From the NCBI RefSeq assembly GCF_019903425.1, contig NZ_JACHUZ010000013.1:1848948-1912947 (forward strand): a stretch of DNA of 64,000 nucleotides. The letters run 5' to 3'. The DNA is from Vreelandella halophila. GTDB lineage: Bacteria > Pseudomonadota > Gammaproteobacteria > Pseudomonadales > Oleiphilaceae. Positions 27,692 through 36,405 of the stretch are shown in pieces. Made by a program: the position numbers and the translations under genes. How positions within the stretch are numbered: the stretch's first letter is position 1; every line of letters starts with the position of its first letter. The notes under the pieces are model-generated. The model saw only the letters and a list, made by a program, of their open reading frames with translations, did not search any database and was not told where the DNA came from.

Positions 27692-27708
27692 TGCACTCCT
27701 TGGGAGCA
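27692..27708. promoter_or_regulatory. NtrC-like site upstream of the Nit1C promoter
   Basis: TGCACTCCTTGGGAGCA is a TGC-N11-GCA dyad one mismatch per half from TGCACC-N5-GGTGCA. Its centre is about 160 bp upstream of the predicted nit start site, within the range used by NtrC. Confidence 0.4.
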
Positions 27709-27744
27709 GGAGTTGTCAGCGTTGAACCAGAGTGGAGCACAGGG

Positions 27745-29145
27745 ATGAGTAATGATCTCAGCCGGTGGGCGAACCGAATTCGCCGCAGTGAACGGCCCAC
27801 CTATCATGCGATCGCTGATGCGATCGATGAGGACATACAAACGGGCCACCTGCGCTCGGAACAGAAACTTCCCGCCCTGAGGACAGTGGCGAGGGCCCTG
27901 GGAATCAATTTCACCACGGCGGCTCGTGGCTATGCGGAAGCTGCGGAGCGGGGCCTGATCCGTGGCCGCCCCGGCAGTGGCAGTTATGTCAGAGGGGAAG
28001 TCGCGTCCACGCCGGTGAAACGCAGCAGCCCCATCGGTGTCATTGATATGTCCATGAACATGCCGCCGGAACCCCATGATCCTGATCTGATCAACCGGTT
28101 ACGGTCGGGGTTTGCCAGCCTGGCCCGGGAAGAGGATCTGTATGGGTTGCTCCGTTATCAGGAATTCGGTGGAACCATGGCGGATCGTGAGGCGGCGGCG
28201 AGCTGGCTGTCCAATCGACTGACGGGCGTGGATCCGGCCAATGTGCTGATCTGTCCGGGCGCACACGGTGCATTGTTGGGGTTGTTCGCAGCGCTGGCCC
28301 GCTCTGGTGACAGCATTGCCTGTGAAGCTGTCACCTATCCCGGCATCAAGGGAATCGCGGCACATCTGGGGGTGCGCCTGGTGGGCCTGCCGACAGACAC
28401 CGAAGGCATGGATCCGGAGGCATTTGCCGCGCTCTGCGCCTCGGATCCTCCGAAGGCGCTTTACATCAACCCCACGCTGAACAATCCGACGACGGTCACC
28501 ATGCCTATGGAGCGGCGCCGGGCGATTGCCGAGGTCGCCCAGCGCTATGGCATCCCGATCATCGAGGATGATCCCTATGGGTGCCTGCCCGAAGAGCGTC
28601 CGGCACCGATTGCTACCATGGCGCCGCAGCTGACGTTCTACGTGGCGGGGCTCGCCAAGGTACTGGGCCCAGGGATGCGTATCGGCTTCCTGGTTCTTCC
28701 CAACGTCCGCTATACAGCACGCCTCAACTCAACCCTCTCGGGACTGGTGGTCATGGCGAACCCGGCCATGATCTGGCTCGCCACACGCTGGATCGAGGAT
28801 GGAACAGTACGTGCTATGACCCGGGCCATTAGGGAGGAGTCCCGAGCCCGACAGATGCTGGCCGGGGAAGTGCTGAAAGGGATGGATTATCGAGCGCAGC
28901 CCGAGGGCTTCCATCTGTGGCTCCAGGTGCCCGCGCCCTGGACCCGGGTTGAGCTCGGCAATCGGCTGCGGTCCTGCGGTGTAGCAGCGGTGGTTTCCGA
29001 TACCTTTACCATGCGCGGCCCGGCCCCGGAGGCGCTGCGGATCTGTCTGGGCGGTGCCAGCAGTCGTACCGAGTGTCACCGTCACCTGGAGATCGTTCAT
29101 GACGCGATTGAGTATCTACCGGGCGTTGCCGCCGGCACTAAATGA
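27745..29145 (+). CDS. MocR-type GntR regulator with aminotransferase domain
   Basis: A 466-residue PLP-dependent regulator. The N-terminal winged helix (about residues 10-80) has LPALRTVARALGINFTTAARGYAEA and the turn GRPGSGSYV. The aminotransferase-like domain (about 110-460) keeps the PLP aspartate/tyrosine region IIEDDPYG and the likely Schiff-base lysine K305 in GLAKVLGPGMRIG, so PLP binding should be intact. ATG 27745 has GGAG eight bases upstream; the frame extends to 27643 but without a ribosome site. It is divergent from the Nit1C operon, which it probably regulates. Confidence 0.85.
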   Translation: MSNDLSRWANRIRRSERPTYHAIADAIDEDIQTGHLRSEQKLPALRTVARALGINFTTAARGYAEAAERGLIRGRPGSGSYVRGEVASTPVKRSSPIGVIDMSMNMPPEPHDPDLINRLRSGFASLAREEDLYGLLRYQEFGGTMADREAAASWLSNRLTGVDPANVLICPGAHGALLGLFAALARSGDSIACEAVTYPGIKGIAAHLGVRLVGLPTDTEGMDPEAFAALCASDPPKALYINPTLNNPTTVTMPMERRRAIAEVAQRYGIPIIEDDPYGCLPEERPAPIATMAPQLTFYVAGLAKVLGPGMRIGFLVLPNVRYTARLNSTLSGLVVMANPAMIWLATRWIEDGTVRAMTRAIREESRARQMLAGEVLKGMDYRAQPEGFHLWLQVPAPWTRVELGNRLRSCGVAAVVSDTFTMRGPAPEALRICLGGASSRTECHRHLEIVHDAIEYLPGVAAGTK

Positions 29146-29322
29146 CCTGGTGTTCTTCGGACTCCCGCAAGCGAGGGGCGAAAACGGTTGGTTTAACGAC
29201 TCCGATCATATGGTCCAGTGATCCACCCAAAGTAGCTCCATAATTACCATGAATTCTGTTCAGAAAGGATAAAAGGGGACCAGTTCAGCAGTCGCTCCAC
29301 AATGGATCATTTACGCTGCTTG

Positions 29323-29339
29323 TGCCCGGAAAAATGGCA
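29323..29339. promoter_or_regulatory. NtrC-like site upstream of the ATP-grasp trio
   Basis: TGCCCGGAAAAATGGCA has the TGC-N11-GCA core and an A-rich centre, but the half sites are imperfect. The centre is about 88 bp upstream of the predicted start of the sigma-54-like promoter at 29393. Confidence 0.3.
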
Positions 29340-29392
29340 TCCTTGGGAGGGTACCCGGGGATGCTGCTCCCTGGATCGACGTTTTCCGACGA

Positions 29393-29408
29393 TGGCCCGG
29401 GAATTGCT
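29393..29408 (+). promoter_or_regulatory. Sigma-54 promoter of the ATP-grasp/alpha-E/transglutaminase operon
   Basis: TGGCCCGGGAATTGCT matches TGGYAYRNNNNTTGCW at all but one position, with GG-N10-GC spacing. The predicted start near 29420 is about 68 bases before the GTG start codon. Confidence 0.55.
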
Positions 29409-29487
29409 TCAACGGCCAGAGTAGTGCCATCGCCCAGCCATCAGTGTTGGATCAGAAAATTGTACGCTCGGGAAGGGGGTCCACCCA

Positions 29488-30921
29488 GTGCGTATTGAAA
29501 AAGCCCCACCTACGCTTTATGACGAGATTTTTGATAAAGAGCATCGTGCCCGACCCCATTGCAGGGGACTGGAGCAATGGCTTGAGCAGGCCGACGAGGC
29601 TCTGCTCGCCGAGAAACGCAGGGAAGCGGATGTTCTGTTCCGGCGGCTGGGGGTCACGTTCAATGTCTATGGCGAAGACGAGGGCATCGATCGGCTCATC
29701 CCTTTTGACCTGATTCCCCGTGTGCTGTCCGCTGCGGATTGGCAACGTCTTCAGGTGGGGCTGCGACAGCGAGTCAATGCACTGAACCGCTTCCTGCATG
29801 ACATCTACCACGGCTACGAGATCATACGTGCTGGGGTTATTCCGGCAGAACAGGTTTTTGCCAACCCCCAATACCAGCCGGGGATGCAGAATCTCAAGGT
29901 GCCGCGCAACATCTACGCTCACATCGCTGGCATTGACCTGATCCGCCATAACGATGGCGAATTCTATGTACTGGAGGATAACCTGCGCTGCCCCAGCGGC
30001 GTCTCCTATATGCTGGAAAACCGCCGTATGATGATGCGGCTGTTTCCGGAGCTGTTTGCCCGTATGCCGGTGGCCCCCGTGGATCACTATCCCTCGCTGC
30101 TGGGAGAAACCCTCAAGGCGGCATCGCTTCAGACCAACCCCACGGTAGTTCTTCTGACTCCTGGCCGATTCAATAGCGCCTATTTCGAGCATGCCTTCCT
30201 GGCCAGGCAGATGGGCATTGAGCTGGTCGAGGGCGCCGACCTGTTTGTCCGGGAGAATCGGGTCTTCATGAAGACGACAGCCGGACCCAGGGCAGTGGAT
30301 GTAATCTATCGGCGCGTGGACGATGAGTTCATTGATCCGCTGGCCGGGAATCCCGAGTCGATGCTTGGTGTACCCGGCCTTTACGCCGCGTACCGCTGTG
30401 GCAATGTCGTCCTGGCCAACGCCATGGGTAACGGGGTTGCCGATGACAAGTCCATCTATCCCTTCGTGCCCGAGATGATCCGCTTTTACCTGGGCGAGGA
30501 ACCAGTCTTGCGCAATGTACCGACCTGGCAGTGTCGGCTTGAGCAGGATCTCAAGTATGTACTCGATAACCTTGAACAACTAGTGGTCAAGGAAGCCCAG
30601 GGCGCGGGCGGCTACGGCATGCTGATCGGCCCCTCGGCCAGTCGCGCCGAACTGGACAACTTCCGGGCGGCACTCAAGGCAAGGCCGGAGCACTACATTG
30701 CGCAGCCGACGCTCAGCCTTTCGTCCAGCCCTACGTTCGTGGGCAACGGTATTGCGCCTCGCCACCTCGACCTCCGACCCTTTGTGCTCTCTGGCAAGAA
30801 AGTGCAGATGGTCCCCGGCGGATTGACCCGTGTGGCATTGCGTGAAGGCTCGCTGGTGGTAAATTCTTCCCAGGGCGGGGGGACCAAGGACACCTGGGTC
30901 TTGGAATCCCCCTCATGCTGA
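29488..30921 (+). CDS. Circularly permuted ATP-grasp type 2 family protein
   Basis: A 477-residue protein of the circularly permuted ATP-grasp family, thought to ligate amines or amino acids to carboxylates with ATP (Iyer/Aravind amidoligase work, recalled). Visible family motifs are NVYGEDEGIDRLIPFD, QPGMQNLKVPRNIYAHIAGIDLIR, EFYVLEDNLRCPSGVSYMLENR and the ATP-binding LVVKEAQGAGGYGMLIG. The start is GTG 29488 with GGAAGGGGG about eight bases upstream. It overlaps the alpha-E gene by 7 bp. The substrate is unknown. Confidence 0.85.
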   Translation: MRIEKAPPTLYDEIFDKEHRARPHCRGLEQWLEQADEALLAEKRREADVLFRRLGVTFNVYGEDEGIDRLIPFDLIPRVLSAADWQRLQVGLRQRVNALNRFLHDIYHGYEIIRAGVIPAEQVFANPQYQPGMQNLKVPRNIYAHIAGIDLIRHNDGEFYVLEDNLRCPSGVSYMLENRRMMMRLFPELFARMPVAPVDHYPSLLGETLKAASLQTNPTVVLLTPGRFNSAYFEHAFLARQMGIELVEGADLFVRENRVFMKTTAGPRAVDVIYRRVDDEFIDPLAGNPESMLGVPGLYAAYRCGNVVLANAMGNGVADDKSIYPFVPEMIRFYLGEEPVLRNVPTWQCRLEQDLKYVLDNLEQLVVKEAQGAGGYGMLIGPSASRAELDNFRAALKARPEHYIAQPTLSLSSSPTFVGNGIAPRHLDLRPFVLSGKKVQMVPGGLTRVALREGSLVVNSSQGGGTKDTWVLESPSC

Positions 30922-31856
30922 GTCGCGCTGCTCTGAGTCTGTTCTGGATGGCTCGCTACTTGGAGCGGGCCGAGAGCCTGGTGCGGCTTCTGGACGTCAG
31001 CCTGACCATGGGGCTTATCGATGTGCCGGAAGATCGTCAGGAGCAGCTGTCTGTCCCGCTGCTCGTCACTGGAAGCCGGGACACCTACTCGAGTCTTCAC
31101 AACGAACTGACGCCACACTCACTGATTGAGTTCCTGCTACTTGACAGCCGGCACTCGGGCAGCGTGTACAGTATCATCTGCAACGCCCGCGATAATGCGC
31201 TCCAGGTCCGGGGTAATCTCTCCGCTGATGTCTGGGAGAGCATCAACCTGACCTGGCTTGAGCTCAAGGAGATGCGCACCAACGGGGTTACCGAATCCTC
31301 GGCAGGTCAGGCATTTGACTGGATACGGGCGCGTTCCCATGTCTTCCGCGGCGCCGCCTACGGCACCCTGCTGCGCAATGATGCGTTCCGGTTTCTGCGA
31401 CTCGGGACCTTCGTTGAGCGCGCGGATACGACCGCCAGGGTTCTGGATATTCGCTACTGGCTGGCGAGCCAGTCTGACAGCGAGGAGGCCTCTCGGCCCT
31501 TCTTCGAGTGGAATGCGCTTCTGCAGTCACTGGCTGCCTTCGAAGCGTATCAGACCATTTACGGCTACACGCCGGATGCCATGAACGTAGCGGAGCTTCT
31601 GATCTTGAACGAGGACGTGCCGCGTTCACTGCATGCCTGCCTCAAGGAGATCGCCGGTCTGCTTGAGCAGATCGAGGGGGATCGTGGCCGGGGGGCGAAA
31701 CGACTGGCGACCAGCCTTTACGCGAATGTGAAGTATGGCGACCGGGACTACATCAAGCATCGCGGTCTGGGGCCCTATCTGGAGGACTTCATTGTCCGTA
31801 TCCAGGGGATTGCCGATCGGATCGAGACGGATTATATGGGGTGGCAGCGATCATGA
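30915..31856 (+). CDS. Alpha-E domain protein
   Basis: A 313-residue, all-helical alpha-E domain protein starting MLSRAALSLFWMARYLERAE, with FLRLGTFVERADTTARVLDIRY in the middle. Alpha-E proteins form the conserved partner of permuted ATP-grasp and transglutaminase-like proteins; a role as scaffold or second catalyst in peptide-like ligation is proposed but unproven. It is coupled on both sides: 7-bp overlap upstream and ATGA downstream. Confidence 0.87.
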   Translation: MLSRAALSLFWMARYLERAESLVRLLDVSLTMGLIDVPEDRQEQLSVPLLVTGSRDTYSSLHNELTPHSLIEFLLLDSRHSGSVYSIICNARDNALQVRGNLSADVWESINLTWLELKEMRTNGVTESSAGQAFDWIRARSHVFRGAAYGTLLRNDAFRFLRLGTFVERADTTARVLDIRYWLASQSDSEEASRPFFEWNALLQSLAAFEAYQTIYGYTPDAMNVAELLILNEDVPRSLHACLKEIAGLLEQIEGDRGRGAKRLATSLYANVKYGDRDYIKHRGLGPYLEDFIVRIQGIADRIETDYMGWQRS

Positions 31857-32641
31857 AACTGCATGTTCGCCATAAGACGATCTACCGCTACCAGACGCCG
31901 GTGACCAGCACCATCCAATACATCCGTCTGCGGCCCCGGAACACGACGCAGCAGAAGGTGCTTGAATGGTCACTGGAAATGCCGGGTGAGACCAGCCAGA
32001 TGACGGATGGATTCGGCAATCAGGTGACCGTTATGACCCTGGACGAGCCGGTTTCGGAAATCATCCTGTCGGCGCAGGGCCTGGTCGAGCTCACAGCGCG
32101 CCCTCTGGCGCGTAACGATTCGCCGTTTCCTCCGCAGGTGTTTCTGCGCAACACACAGCTGACCCAGCCGGATGAGGCCCTCAAGGACTTCGCAGGCCGC
32201 TATTCGGCCAACAAGCGTGGTTTGATGCGCCTCATGACGCACCTGCGCGAGGAGGTAACCTACAGGTCCGGCGCAACGACAGTAACCCACACGGCTTCGG
32301 AAGCGTTCAGCCAGAAGGAGGGCGTGTGCCAGGATCACACCCACATTTTCCTGGCCTGCTGCCGTTTCCTGGGGGTCCCGGTTCGTTACGTCAGCGGTTA
32401 CATCCACTCCAGCGATGACCAGCATCTGGAAACCCATGCATGGGCGGAGGCCTACCTGGGGAGTAACTGGCAGACCTTTGATGTTGTGAACACACTGAAT
32501 GCCCCTGAAAGTCACATCAAGCTGGCCATCGGCCTCGATTACCAGGATGCCGCGCCGGTTCGGGGTGTGCGCAGTGGCGGCGGCATGGAAACGCTGAGTA
32601 CCATCGCCCGCGTGAGCCAGTCCGCCGCCGCTAATCAGTAG
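31853..32641 (+). CDS. Transglutaminase-like cysteine protease-fold protein
   Basis: A 262-residue protein with the bacterial transglutaminase N-terminal beta domain (residues 1-80; YRYQTPVTSTIQYIRLRPR) and a catalytic core with C159 (GVCQDHTH), H195 (ETHAWAEAY) and D210 (FDVVN). The triad is intact, so peptidase or transamidase activity is expected. ATG 31853 overlaps the alpha-E stop as ATGA. It has no signal peptide. It ends the trio and converges on the guanidine operon. Confidence 0.88.
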   Translation: MKLHVRHKTIYRYQTPVTSTIQYIRLRPRNTTQQKVLEWSLEMPGETSQMTDGFGNQVTVMTLDEPVSEIILSAQGLVELTARPLARNDSPFPPQVFLRNTQLTQPDEALKDFAGRYSANKRGLMRLMTHLREEVTYRSGATTVTHTASEAFSQKEGVCQDHTHIFLACCRFLGVPVRYVSGYIHSSDDQHLETHAWAEAYLGSNWQTFDVVNTLNAPESHIKLAIGLDYQDAAPVRGVRSGGGMETLSTIARVSQSAAANQ

Positions 32642-32648
32642 GCATTCA

Positions 32649-32701
32649 GATCAACTGTCCCGTAACAGGCTAATCCGGTCACGCAGCGCCTACAGTTGAT
32701 C
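32649..32701. repeat. Perfect 10-bp inverted repeat between convergent operons
   Basis: GATCAACTGT at 32649-32658 is repeated inverted as ACAGTTGATC at 32692-32701, with a 33-base spacer. It lies between the stops of the transglutaminase-like gene and the carboxylase gene. A long-loop hairpin without a T-run on either side is not a standard terminator, but it could stop read-through in both directions. Confidence 0.5.
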
Positions 32702-32725
32702 AGCCAGGGCGAAGTCCCGTTGTGT

Positions 32726-35700
32726 TCAATGCGCCAGTACCATCACCGCCTGGCCGGCATCAATCTGCTGTCCCTCCTGGCGGGCAATATGGGTGATTGT
32801 GCCGGCCTCGGGTGCTGTCACTTCGATCTCCATTTTCATGGATTCGAGGATCGCCACGACCTGATTTTCTTTCACGGCGTCCCCCTCGCTGACCAGGAGC
32901 TGCCAGATATTGCCGGCGGTCGGTGACTCCACCGGTGTGCCCTCGGGCAGCTCATCCGCCTCGTGCTCGCCCAGGTCCTGCTGGGATTCGTAGTTGATGG
33001 CGCCGCTGGCGACCCAGCGTTCCAGTTCCTCCTCGAAGGCCTGATTGCGGGATTCGGTGAAGGTCCGGATGCTCTCGGCGTTGGCCTCCAGGAACTGCTG
33101 GTACTCGTCCAGATCGAAGGTGGTTTCTTCGATCTGCAGCGGAAAGTCGCCCTTGGGGTGATCCCGGCGGATCTGCTGCAGCTCTTCCGAACTGACCTCG
33201 TAGAAGCGGATCTGGTCGAAGAAGCGCAGCAGGTGCGGTTCCGTGAAGTGGCGCGTGCGCCGGTAACGGTTCCAGACCTGCAGGGTGCGGCCCACGAACT
33301 GGTAACCGCCGGGGCCTTCCATGCCGTAGACGCACAGGTAGGAGCCGCCGATGCCGACGGAGTTCTCCGCCGTCCAGGTGCGGGCCGGGTTGTACTTGGT
33401 GGTCACGAGGCGCTGGCGGGGGTCATAAGGGGTGGCTACCGGCGCGCCCAGATAGACGTCACCAAGGCCCATGACCACGTAGCTGGCAGAGAACAGGATC
33501 TGCTTCACGTCATCGATGCTGTCGAGGCCGTTAATGCGCCGGATGAACTCCAGGTTGCTGGGGCACCAGGGCGCGTCGCTGCGCACCGACTGCATGTACT
33601 TGCGGATGGCCTCGTGGCAGGCCTCGTCATCCCAGGACAGGGGCAGCCAGACAATGCGCGAGGCCACCTTCTGTTCCTTCTGGTTCTGCAGGTGCTCTTC
33701 CGCTTCCTTCAGCAGCTGCAGGAGGCGTTGGCGGTCCATGACCAGCGGATCAAAGTGGATCTGCAGAGAGCGGATACCGGGTGTCAGTTCCAGCACGCCC
33801 GTCAGGTCCTGTTCCTGCAGCCAGAGCATCAGGGCGTGGGCACGGAAGCGCAGGCGCAGGTCCAGCTCAATGGGACCGTATTCCACCAGCAGGTAGCGGT
33901 CGCCACAGGGCCGGTAGGTGACGGCCACGCCGGCTTCTTCAGCGCTCAGTGACTGGAGGATGGGAGTCGTCGGGCGTTGGGATGTGACCGCCGGAGTCTG
34001 GTCCTCGAGGGCTGCGATGCTCTGGTTGCGGGCCTCGGTGAGACGGTCGGCATCCTCCAGGCTGACAGGCTCGAAACGCACAGTGTCGCCGGCCTTGAGC
34101 TGGCCCAGTTTCCAGAGGTCGGTCTGGATGACGGTTGCCGGGCACACGAAGCCGCCCAGCGAGGGGCCGTCCGGGCCCAGGATCACCGGCATGTCGCCGG
34201 TGAAGTCCACGGTGCCGATCGCGTAGGCGTTGTCGTGGATGTTGGAGGGATGCATACCCGCCTCACCGCCATCCCGCCGGGCCCATTCCGGCTTGGGACC
34301 GACCAGGCGGATGCCGGTGCGGTTGGAGTTGTAGTGGATCTGCCAGTCCGCGCTGAAGAAGGTCTCCATGTCCGCTTCGGTGAAGAACTCCGGCGCGCCA
34401 TGGGGCCCGTAGGTGCAGCGCAGGGTCCATTGGGTGGTGAGTCCGGGTGTCATGGATTCCGGCAGCGCCCTGGTTTCCGGAACTTCCGCCTCGGCGTCCA
34501 GGTGCAGCACATCGCCGGTGCGCAGCGCCCGCCCGCCGTGCCCACCGAACTGGCCGAGCGTAAAGGTGCTGCGCGAGCCCAGGTGGGGCTGGCACTGGAT
34601 GCCCCCGGCGATGGCCAGGTAGGCGCGGGCGCCGTTGCCGGTCACCTTGCCCAGTTTCAGGGTCTGGCCTGCAGCCACCTCCACAGTCCGGTTCAATGGC
34701 AGGATGTCACCGTCCAGGGTGGCGTTCAGGTCCGCGCCGGTCAGGGCGATGGTGGTGGCGCTGTTGAAGCGCAGGGTGGGGCCGTTCAGCGTCAGCTCCA
34801 GCCCGGCGGCGCCCTCGTCATTGCCCAGGAGGCGGTTGGCCAGGCGGAAGCTGAGGTTGTCCATGGGCCCGGAGGGTGGAATGCCCACCGGCCAGTAGCC
34901 GATCCGGCCGGGGTAGTCCTGCACCGTGGTCATGGTGCCGCTGGCCAGCACGTCGATGGTGGCCGGCTGATAAGTGAAATCGTTCAGGTAGCGGGTGGTC
35001 ATGCGGCCCCGGGCGAAGACCTCGTCCGCGAGGATCGCGGATACATACTCCCGGTTGGTCTCAATACCCTCGATAATGGTCTGCGCCAGTGTCTCCTGCA
35101 GCGCTGCCAACGCCTGATCCCGGTCGGCCTCCTCGTGCACGATCATCTTGGCCAGCATGGGGTCGTAGAGGGCGGAGACCTCCAGACCAGCCTCGATCCA
35201 GTGGTCAATGCGCCGCCGGCCGCCATCCGCTTCCGGGAATTCCACATGGGTCAGCAGCCCGGCACAGGGCTGGAAGTCCTTGTTCGGATCTTCCGCGTAA
35301 AGGCGGGCCTGTATGGCGTGGCCGGTGGGTTCCAGGTTAGCGGCAAGCTGTTCGATGTCACCCAGTTCACCGGCGGCCAGCTTCACCATCCACGCGACCA
35401 GATCCACGCCGTAAACCTGCTCCGTTACACCATGCTCCACCTGCAGACGGGTGTTCATCTCCAGGAAGTAGAAGCGGTGGGTGTCCTGGTCCATGATGAA
35501 CTCGACCGTGCCGGCATTGCGGTAGTTGACCGCCGAGACCAGGCGCGGGGCGGTCTCGTGGAGAGTGGCTCGTACATCGTCAGGCAGGTTGGGAGCGGGT
35601 GCCTCTTCCAGGACTTTCTGGTGGCGTCGCTGGGCGGAACAGTCGCGCTCGCCCAGGGCCACGGCTTTTCCGTTGCCGTCACCGAACACCTGCACCTCGA

Positions 35701-36322
35701 TGTGCCGGGCGTTCTCGATGTATTTCTCAAGGAAGACGCTGTCGTTGGCGAAGTTGTTGGCGCTCAGACGGCGTACGCTGTCCCAGGCCTTATCCAGGGT
35801 CTCGCTGTCGTGGCAGATCTGCATGCCAATGCCGCCACCGCCGGCGGAGCTCTTGAGCATGACCGGGTAGCCGATCTCCTCGGCGGCCTTCAGGGCGCTG
35901 GCCTTGTCGTCCAGCAGGCCGGTTCCCGGGAGCAGGGGCACTTCGGCCTTTTCGGCGATTTCGCGGGCGGTATGCTTGAGGCCGAATTCGGTCATCTGGT
36001 GCGGGCGCGGGCCGATAAAGGCGACGCCCGCGGCTTCGCAGCGTTCGACAAAGTCGGGGTTTTCGCTAAGGAAGCCGTAGCCGGGGTGGATGGCGTCGAT
36101 GCTGGCGTCTTCGATGATGCGGAAGAGCTTGTCCTGGTTGAGGTAGGTTTCTGTGGCGGAGCCATCGCCCAGGGACCAGGCTTCGTCGGCCTCGCGGACG
36201 TGCAGGGAGTCCGCGTCGGCTTCGGCGTAGACGGCGACGCTTGTGACGCCGAGGTTGCGCAGTGTGCGGGTGATGCGGCGGGCGATGGCGCCGCGGTTGG
36301 CGATCAGTACCTTGTTGAACAT
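32726..36322 (-). CDS. Guanidine carboxylase (biotin-dependent, annotated as urea carboxylase)
   Basis: A 1198-residue ATP- and biotin-dependent carboxylase. Biotin carboxylase occupies about residues 1-450 (KSSAGGGGIGMQ, ALGERDCSAQRRHQK, EMNTRLQVEH). The carboxyltransferase follows as a KipA/AHS2-like part (about 460-790) and a KipI/AHS1-like part (about 830-1050). The biotin domain carries the biotinyl lysine K1163 in ESMKM. Position D706 in GTVDFTGDMP is Asp, where the second carboxylase in this window has Asn. From memory, this position (N1330 in Kluyveromyces urea amidolyase) separates guanidine (Asp) from urea (Asn) enzymes. It is the last gene of the guanidine-riboswitch operon, next to two DUF1989 proteins. 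Guanidine specificity is inferred. Confidence 0.85.
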   Translation of the reverse strand: MFNKVLIANRGAIARRITRTLRNLGVTSVAVYAEADADSLHVREADEAWSLGDGSATETYLNQDKLFRIIEDASIDAIHPGYGFLSENPDFVERCEAAGVAFIGPRPHQMTEFGLKHTAREIAEKAEVPLLPGTGLLDDKASALKAAEEIGYPVMLKSSAGGGGIGMQICHDSETLDKAWDSVRRLSANNFANDSVFLEKYIENARHIEVQVFGDGNGKAVALGERDCSAQRRHQKVLEEAPAPNLPDDVRATLHETAPRLVSAVNYRNAGTVEFIMDQDTHRFYFLEMNTRLQVEHGVTEQVYGVDLVAWMVKLAAGELGDIEQLAANLEPTGHAIQARLYAEDPNKDFQPCAGLLTHVEFPEADGGRRRIDHWIEAGLEVSALYDPMLAKMIVHEEADRDQALAALQETLAQTIIEGIETNREYVSAILADEVFARGRMTTRYLNDFTYQPATIDVLASGTMTTVQDYPGRIGYWPVGIPPSGPMDNLSFRLANRLLGNDEGAAGLELTLNGPTLRFNSATTIALTGADLNATLDGDILPLNRTVEVAAGQTLKLGKVTGNGARAYLAIAGGIQCQPHLGSRSTFTLGQFGGHGGRALRTGDVLHLDAEAEVPETRALPESMTPGLTTQWTLRCTYGPHGAPEFFTEADMETFFSADWQIHYNSNRTGIRLVGPKPEWARRDGGEAGMHPSNIHDNAYAIGTVDFTGDMPVILGPDGPSLGGFVCPATVIQTDLWKLGQLKAGDTVRFEPVSLEDADRLTEARNQSIAALEDQTPAVTSQRPTTPILQSLSAEEAGVAVTYRPCGDRYLLVEYGPIELDLRLRFRAHALMLWLQEQDLTGVLELTPGIRSLQIHFDPLVMDRQRLLQLLKEAEEHLQNQKEQKVASRIVWLPLSWDDEACHEAIRKYMQSVRSDAPWCPSNLEFIRRINGLDSIDDVKQILFSASYVVMGLGDVYLGAPVATPYDPRQRLVTTKYNPARTWTAENSVGIGGSYLCVYGMEGPGGYQFVGRTLQVWNRYRRTRHFTEPHLLRFFDQIRFYEVSSEELQQIRRDHPKGDFPLQIEETTFDLDEYQQFLEANAESIRTFTESRNQAFEEELERWVASGAINYESQQDLGEHEADELPEGTPVESPTAGNIWQLLVSEGDAVKENQVVAILESMKMEIEVTAPEAGTITHIARQEGQQIDAGQAVMVLAH

Positions 36323-36339
36323 GATCCTGGTCTCGCTTT

Positions 36340-36385
36340 TGCGGGTCGTCCCGCCTGGTTGTTACCGGTCCACTGGGGTCGTCCC
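36340..36385. repeat. Twin tetraloop hairpins between DUF1989 and carboxylase genes
   Basis: The 83-bp gap before the carboxylase holds two near-identical hairpins. On the minus strand they read GGGGACGACCCC (36385-36374) and GCGGGACGACCCGC (36353-36340), both with an ACGA loop. No T-run follows on the minus strand, so an mRNA-processing or stability element is more likely than a terminator. Confidence 0.5.
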
Positions 36386-36405
36386 CGGGACTCAGTCTTC
36401 CGAAA

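Larger units (their letters stand above)
29146..29487. other. Intergenic region upstream of the ATP-grasp trio
   Basis: This 342-bp gap holds a TGC-N11-GCA dyad (29323) and a sigma-54-like promoter (29393), listed separately. I see no convincing small gene or intrinsic terminator for the MocR gene in it. Confidence 0.5.
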
